DNA from: Marinicella marina
GTDB lineage: Bacteria; Pseudomonadota; Gammaproteobacteria; Xanthomonadales; Marinicellaceae
Length of the DNA stretch: 64,000 nucleotides
Assembly (NCBI RefSeq): GCF_030065545.1
Contig: NZ_JASJNC010000002.1
Location: 1 to 64,000, forward strand
Direction: 5' to 3'
Below are positions 59,464 through 64,000 of the stretch, in pieces (position 1 is the first letter of the stretch; every line of letters starts with the position of its first letter). A program made the translations under genes and the position numbers. The notes beneath the pieces were generated by a model. The model searched no databases and had not been told where the DNA came from. It worked only from the letters and a program-made list of their open reading frames with translations.

Positions 59464-61221
59464 TTACATTACTGGTTCAGCAAAACCAGCAAAAGCAGAT
59501 ATTATTATCGTTTGAATTTGCTTAGAAGACAAATCAACATTGGGAAAATTGCCAATTGCTTCATAATTTTGGTAAAAGTCAGGGTGATTTGGCGGCACTT
59601 CAGGAAAGCCTTGTTTCAGTTTGTAGCTGGTTGAATAGCGAAAAGGCCAGATGTCAAAAATGGGTAACTTTCTAGAAATTGTGGCAATGAAGCCGCTGAT
59701 GTGACTGAAAAATGGAATTTGTTCCTTAGCCGCAACCACCCAACTGTTTTCATCGGTCATATCAACTTGAATTTTTTCTGACAGGGCTTTGGCAAATGCT
59801 TCGCTGTGAATCACAAAGCCAGATTCAGTATTCAAAACATCAGAACGGGGGTCAAAGTTGTGAGAACCAATCATGGATATGTAATCATCTATAACAAAAG
59901 ACTTGCTGTGCATGCCAAAGCGGGTTTTTTCATCAATCACATGAGGCGCAAAGTCCTCGGCCACTGTGCCCGGCCGGTCCTTGTATTCATAGATTTGCAT
60001 GCCCAATTTTTTCAGATAAAATCGTTTGTATTTGTAGGAGATGGCATAGACATAATAAGCATCAGTCGAAGCCAGTGAGTTGGTCGAAACCAGCAATTCT
60101 AAGTCGGGAATTTGTCGGCGTAATTTTTTCAGGGTTTTGCGGGCAGGCCGACTGAAAATCAAATAAGGCGTTTGAATCAGTATTTTATGCTTGGCCTCGG
60201 CAAAAAATGTGTGGATCCTTTGGGTCAGTTGATCATTGGCTTTGCGTGCCTTTTTGTTGAAGGGTTTGTCGTGGGTGTCGCTGAAATATTCCACCCGCTC
60301 AACCTCGATGATGTCATCGAAAAAAGTATGCTTGATGACATTTTGATTGGTGGCTTGTTCTAGGATGCTGTTGGCCTTATGGGATAAGGGTTGCTGCCAG
60401 TCTATATTTGACCGTTGACCGTTCAAGATGCGCTCGCTGACATCTCTTAAGTGTTCCACAGGAACCACATGTGGGCTTTGCCAATAACTCCTGAAAGAAG
60501 TACTGATATCATCGACGACAGGTCCAATGGCCATCACATCACGGTCCTTGTAATTAAAAGATTCATCCCAGTCGTAATACCGGCTTTGGTAATTCCTGCC
60601 TCCTACGATGCCATATTTGTTGTCAACGATGAAGGCCTTGTTGTGCATGCGTTTATTCAGTCTTGCCATACAACAAGCCATGGCACTGAAAAATTCAAAA
60701 GCCGAAGTATGGGCGTCCTGGAATACTGGATTGTAAAGTTTGAACTCTAAATTCTGATGAAGGGTAGCAATGTCGGTGACCAACCATGAATTTCCCATGG
60801 AAAACAATTGATCGATGATGACTTTGACTTTGACTCCGCGCTTGGCTGCTGCCAGCAGTTCTCTGATCACCAGATGACCGGCTTCATCATTGACCCAGAT
60901 AAAACTTTGAATTTCTATGGTTTCGCGCGCGGCTCTGATCAGGTGCAGTCTGGCCAACAGGGACTGTTCTCCATGCTCCAGCAAAATCATGCTATTTAGG
61001 GCTTTGTTTGTCGCTAATTCAAAAGTATCAGCAAACGGTGATGCTATGGAACAACGATCGGTTTGTTCGGTAGGACAGGTAATAGTGGCATCTTTTTTAA
61101 CTTGAACGACTTGCTCAACTTTTTTGATGGTTTCGGGGGTGACATGACAAGCGCTGAGTACCACAGCAGCCAATAATGTTGTCCAAATGTTTTTATTCAC
61201 AAGCTTTTTGTAATATTCCAA
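59464..61221 (-). CDS. Phospholipase D-family lipoprotein (cardiolipin-synthase-like)
   Basis: 585 residues with lipobox LSAC. Two HKD motifs: MHNKAFIVDNKYGIVGGRN and MHSKSFVIDDYISMIGSHNFDPRS. Two PLD catalytic domains, YmdC/ClsC-like arrangement. Acts on phospholipid head groups in the periplasm or outer membrane. Its 5' end overlaps the phosphopantetheinyl transferase gene by 29 bp. Confidence 0.9.
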   Translation of the reverse strand: MEYYKKLVNKNIWTTLLAAVVLSACHVTPETIKKVEQVVQVKKDATITCPTEQTDRCSIASPFADTFELATNKALNSMILLEHGEQSLLARLHLIRAARETIEIQSFIWVNDEAGHLVIRELLAAAKRGVKVKVIIDQLFSMGNSWLVTDIATLHQNLEFKLYNPVFQDAHTSAFEFFSAMACCMARLNKRMHNKAFIVDNKYGIVGGRNYQSRYYDWDESFNYKDRDVMAIGPVVDDISTSFRSYWQSPHVVPVEHLRDVSERILNGQRSNIDWQQPLSHKANSILEQATNQNVIKHTFFDDIIEVERVEYFSDTHDKPFNKKARKANDQLTQRIHTFFAEAKHKILIQTPYLIFSRPARKTLKKLRRQIPDLELLVSTNSLASTDAYYVYAISYKYKRFYLKKLGMQIYEYKDRPGTVAEDFAPHVIDEKTRFGMHSKSFVIDDYISMIGSHNFDPRSDVLNTESGFVIHSEAFAKALSEKIQVDMTDENSWVVAAKEQIPFFSHISGFIATISRKLPIFDIWPFRYSTSYKLKQGFPEVPPNHPDFYQNYEAIGNFPNVDLSSKQIQTIIISAFAGFAEPVM

Positions 61222-61786
61222 TGTTATTCAACCAAATGTCTTCAATGACTTGGGTGGCGGCCACACTGCAAGCAAATCCTTTGATGTTGGGTAAGGTTCG
61301 CATGTAAACAGTTTCGCCGTGTTGGGTTTTCAATTCGGCACCAGACAGCACAGAACGACGCAAATAAGACCACAGTGTTCCGCCATCTAATTTACACCAT
61401 GCCTCTTTGCGCGTCCACAGTTGATAAAAATGGTCCTCGTAGCTTTGTCCACTGAATTGATCAAGGAAATTGATTTCATCCTGATGGAAATAACGGCGAG
61501 CTAATTTGGGTAGCTTTTCTCGGTCTTTCATTACCTCAACATCAATCGCTATTTCATAGCCCTCTGTTACCACGTAGGCATACAAGTTAGCACTGTTAGA
61601 ATGCGAGAAAAATATCGAACCTTTGACATAAGGCTTGCCATTTTTATTGGTTAAAATGTCCACCTCAACCGAAGTATTCATCGTGTTTTGTAGCAACTGT
61701 TGTAAAATGGCATCCGAGTGAGGCTTGGCCTCTGTTTTTTGAGAATATGGGTTGTTATGCAACCAAACACTGAGTTCTGAAGCCAT
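61193..61786 (-). CDS. 4'-phosphopantetheinyl transferase (Sfp-type)
   Basis: 197 residues. NGKPYVKG, FSHSNS, IAIDVEVMKDR (Mg-binding D-x-E), and WTRKEAWCKLDGG (W-x-KEA) match Sfp-type enzymes that activate carrier proteins. No PKS/NRPS gene is near; the partner carrier is elsewhere. Divergent from the MidA-like gene (5-bp gap). Confidence 0.9.
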   Translation of the reverse strand: MASELSVWLHNNPYSQKTEAKPHSDAILQQLLQNTMNTSVEVDILTNKNGKPYVKGSIFFSHSNSANLYAYVVTEGYEIAIDVEVMKDREKLPKLARRYFHQDEINFLDQFSGQSYEDHFYQLWTRKEAWCKLDGGTLWSYLRRSVLSGAELKTQHGETVYMRTLPNIKGFACSVAATQVIEDIWLNNIGILQKACE

Positions 61787-61791
61787 TTAAT

Positions 61792-62922
61792 ATGTCCGAT
61801 TCACTGGAAAAAATCAAAAGCTCATTGCAACATAAAATCAGTACACAAATCAAACAAAAAGGTGCGATTAGTTTTGCTGAGTTTATGCGAATGGCCTTGT
61901 ATGAGCCTGGTTTGGGTTATTACAGCGCTGGTTTACATAAATTTGGTAAGGCAGGTGATTTTGTGACGTCATCAGAACTGGGCGATCTATTCGCCCAATG
62001 TCATGCCAGCTGCTTTGCTGAAATACTACCAACAATAAGCAGTCCAGTGATTTTTGAGCTGGGTGCTGGCAGTGGTCAGTTTTGTGTTGATGTTTTATTG
62101 GCCTTGGATGAGCTCAACTGTTTGCCTGATGCTTACTGGATTTTCGAAGTCAGTGGCGCGTTGAAACAAACCCAACAAGAAGCGGTTAAGCAGCTGCCAG
62201 CAGCATTGGCTGATCGGGTCAAGTGGTTGCACGCACCACCTGATGAGGTGTTCAATGGCATCATATATGCCAATGAAGTGCTCGATGCGTTGCCGGTGGA
62301 AGTGTTTCGCTTTAAACATGATCAATATCAGCGGCTGATGCTGACCGATGAAGCGGGTCAATTGACAGAGACTTGGGATGATTTCCCCGCTGATTTGTCA
62401 GCACAACTCACCCAGAAAGAGTTGCAGCTGGCAGCGGGCTACCGCTCTGAATTCATTCCCAACCTTTCGGCTTGGTTTGCATCTGTGGTGAAAAACCTGC
62501 AACAAGGTGCGGTATTAATGGTTGATTATGGTTATGGACGTCCAACCTATTACCATCCTCAGCGGCACACCGGCACCCTGGTATGTCACCGCCGCCACCA
62601 AGCCAATTTCAATCCATATCAGGATGTAGGCTTACAGGACATCACGGCTTTTGTGGATTTTACGGCCGTGGCAGAGGCCATGGAGTCTGTGGGTTTGACT
62701 GTTTGTGGTTTCACTAATCAAGCCGATTTCTTGCTTAACAACGGCATTGATAAGCACCTCGATGCCGATGGTGAGTACCAAACTTACTTTCAACAAGTAA
62801 CAGAAATGAAGCAATTGGTGATGCCTGAGGAAATGGGCGAGAAGTTCAAGGTCATTGCTGCGCACAGGAATTTACCACTGAATTTGTCCGGCTTTTCAGT
62901 GAATTATTGGCAAACCCTATAA
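61792..62922 (+). CDS. SAM-dependent methyltransferase, MidA/NDUFAF7-like
   Basis: 376 residues. GAISFAEFMRMALYEPGLGYY, GDFVTSSELGDLFAQC, FELGAGSGQFCVDVL (SAM site), YANEVLDALPVEVF and MVDYGYGRPTYYHPQRHTGTLVCHRRH are the COG1565/MidA family blocks. Protein arginine methylation in mitochondria; the bacterial substrate is unknown. Confidence 0.92.
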   Translation: MSDSLEKIKSSLQHKISTQIKQKGAISFAEFMRMALYEPGLGYYSAGLHKFGKAGDFVTSSELGDLFAQCHASCFAEILPTISSPVIFELGAGSGQFCVDVLLALDELNCLPDAYWIFEVSGALKQTQQEAVKQLPAALADRVKWLHAPPDEVFNGIIYANEVLDALPVEVFRFKHDQYQRLMLTDEAGQLTETWDDFPADLSAQLTQKELQLAAGYRSEFIPNLSAWFASVVKNLQQGAVLMVDYGYGRPTYYHPQRHTGTLVCHRRHQANFNPYQDVGLQDITAFVDFTAVAEAMESVGLTVCGFTNQADFLLNNGIDKHLDADGEYQTYFQQVTEMKQLVMPEEMGEKFKVIAAHRNLPLNLSGFSVNYWQTL

Positions 62923-63007
62923 CTTAGCCATGCATTCATAGCCAAATCATGCTTGAATTTGTTAAGATAGGGCGCATTATAAGCATTACCCAGCAACAGT
63001 CAGTCCA

Positions 63008-63928
63008 GTGTTAGATTCAACCAACCAAACCCCAACCTTGCCAGATATTGCCGCAGAAGAGAAAGCCAAAGTCGGTGGCCAGCTGCAGTGGGTTGGCATG
63101 AGTGATATAGAAATGCCATTGGTATTGAGTGCCGATGCTGCAATTCCAAATTCAGTGGCTCGAGTCAGGGCCGAAGTGTCCTTGGATGATGAGGTGTCCA
63201 AAGGCATTCACATGTCACGTTTATACTTGGCTTGTGACGAAGTTTTCAGCCAACAAAAAATTGATTATGCAGTGTTGACTGAATTAACTCATCAGTTTCT
63301 TCGCACACACCATGAGTTGAGCAGCAATGCCTTGATTGAGGTTGAATCTGAAGCTTTGTTGCGACGTCCGGCCTTGGTCAGTGAATACGCTGGTTGGCGC
63401 TCATACCCCATTAAGTTGACGGTGGTGCAATGTCATAAATCGGGAATCAGTCAGTATTTAAGTTTTCAAGTGACTTACTCCAGTACCTGTCCGTGTTCAG
63501 CAGCGCTGGCCAGACAGCTGATACAAGAGAACTTCAAGCAAAATTTCGATGCAGAAAATTTTGACTACCAAGCGGTGGTTGATTGGCTGGGTTCAGAGAC
63601 TGGCATCAATGCCACACCCCACTCACAACGCAGTTCTGCAGTGATTAAAGTTAAATTGGATGAAGCGCAACAGCAAGTGCCGCTGCAGAAATTAATAGAC
63701 TTGGTTGAAAACGCACTTCAGACTGCGGTTCAAGCAGCCGTTAAGCGGGCCGATGAGCAAGCATTTGCTTTGAGAAATGGTCAGAATTTGATGTTTTGTG
63801 AAGATGCTGCACGCCGAATCAAGCAGGCTTTGATGAAAGACGAGCTGGTGAAGCAGTTTCACCTGCGGGTCACCCACCACGAATCACTGCACCCGCATGA
63901 TGCCACGGCTGAAGCGTACAGCGAATAA
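63008..63928 (+). CDS. folE2: GTP cyclohydrolase FolE2 (type IB)
   Basis: 306 residues, GTG start. QLQWVGMSDIEMPL, ARVRAEVSLDDEVSKGIHMSRLYL, STCPCSAAL (catalytic Cys region), TPHSQRSSAVI and RNGQNLMFCEDAARRI are FolE2 signatures. Makes dihydroneopterin triphosphate for folate; together with folK it completes part of that pathway. A 13-bp tandem repeat lies across its stop codon. Confidence 0.93.
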   Translation: MLDSTNQTPTLPDIAAEEKAKVGGQLQWVGMSDIEMPLVLSADAAIPNSVARVRAEVSLDDEVSKGIHMSRLYLACDEVFSQQKIDYAVLTELTHQFLRTHHELSSNALIEVESEALLRRPALVSEYAGWRSYPIKLTVVQCHKSGISQYLSFQVTYSSTCPCSAALARQLIQENFKQNFDAENFDYQAVVDWLGSETGINATPHSQRSSAVIKVKLDEAQQQVPLQKLIDLVENALQTAVQAAVKRADEQAFALRNGQNLMFCEDAARRIKQALMKDELVKQFHLRVTHHESLHPHDATAEAYSE

Positions 63929-63949
63929 GTACAGCGAATAAGTACAGCA
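63920..63949. repeat. Short tandem repeat at the folE2 stop codon
   Basis: The 13-bp unit GTACAGCGAATAA occurs twice in direct succession (from about 63917 and 63930) and a third partial copy follows (GTACAGC). The first copy carries the folE2 stop. Likely a slippage repeat. Confidence 0.55.
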
Positions 63950-64000
63950 TGACTGCTAGTAAGTTAAAATAAAGACAAAATAATCATTGCTTTATTGATT

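Overview
The window looks like chromosome from a free-living, probably marine, gammaproteobacterium of the Lysobacterales/Marinicella type. The support is indirect: moderate-to-low GC, an ftsB-ispD-ispF operon, an aroK-aroB-SPOR cluster, hutI/hutF histidine catabolism, many secreted proteins with C-terminal anchors, and beta-helix proteins ending in an IFANGFE-like tail. There is no rRNA operon, phage or insertion sequence, but several gene relics are present.

Layout. 1-400: end of a secreted beta-helix protein. 500-3200: a same-strand run of small genes separated by integron attC-like sites; one cassette (625-1378) is well supported. 3240-5420: small enzymes (Rossmann, VOC, HD). 5460-6084 and 17989-18630: two related secreted, C-terminally anchored proteins, each interrupted by an in-frame stop at nearly the same aligned position. 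6370-11720: a Ser/Thr kinase with TPR tail, a convergent ECF-type sigma factor and a large beta-helix surface protein. 11900-14540 (minus strand): a small Cys/Trp-rich protein, a slipin, about 460 nt dense in hairpins, two abutting unusual tRNA-like genes, and an rRNA-type promoter with a terminated small RNA. This is the least ordinary part of the window. 14700-23530: small membrane and secreted proteins, VOC enzymes, a CPBP protease, an HTH/membrane pair, a START protein and a class B3 metallo-beta-lactamase lipoprotein. 23550-24950: soxR, a textbook SoxR box and two VOC genes, which form a redox-response unit. 25000-32800: a TPR signalling-like protein, secreted proteins of unknown role around a repeated GGAACAAAT motif, a DUF885-like protein, an HNH nuclease and a frameshifted gene.

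33060 to the end is mostly housekeeping: nucleoside permease, hutI/hutF, aroK-aroB-SPOR, an isochorismatase-like hydrolase, a B12-binding radical SAM enzyme, three TonB-like proteins without ExbB/ExbD, rluE, a repeat protein, SirB2-folK, an SGNH hydrolase, ispF-ispD-ftsB, an ABC transporter relic, a YpfJ-type metallopeptidase, RidA, YebC, an amidotransferase, an orphan GspE/PilB ATPase, BtuCD-like ABC genes, a phospholipase D lipoprotein, a phosphopantetheinyl transferase, a MidA-like methyltransferase and folE2.

How the genes work together: folK and folE2 serve folate synthesis, ispD/ispF isoprenoids, aroK/aroB the shikimate pathway, and hutI/hutF histidine breakdown through the formimidoylglutamate deiminase branch. 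The BtuCD-like transporter may feed the cobalamin-dependent radical SAM enzyme. Identities come from reading motifs by eye; no database search was run.
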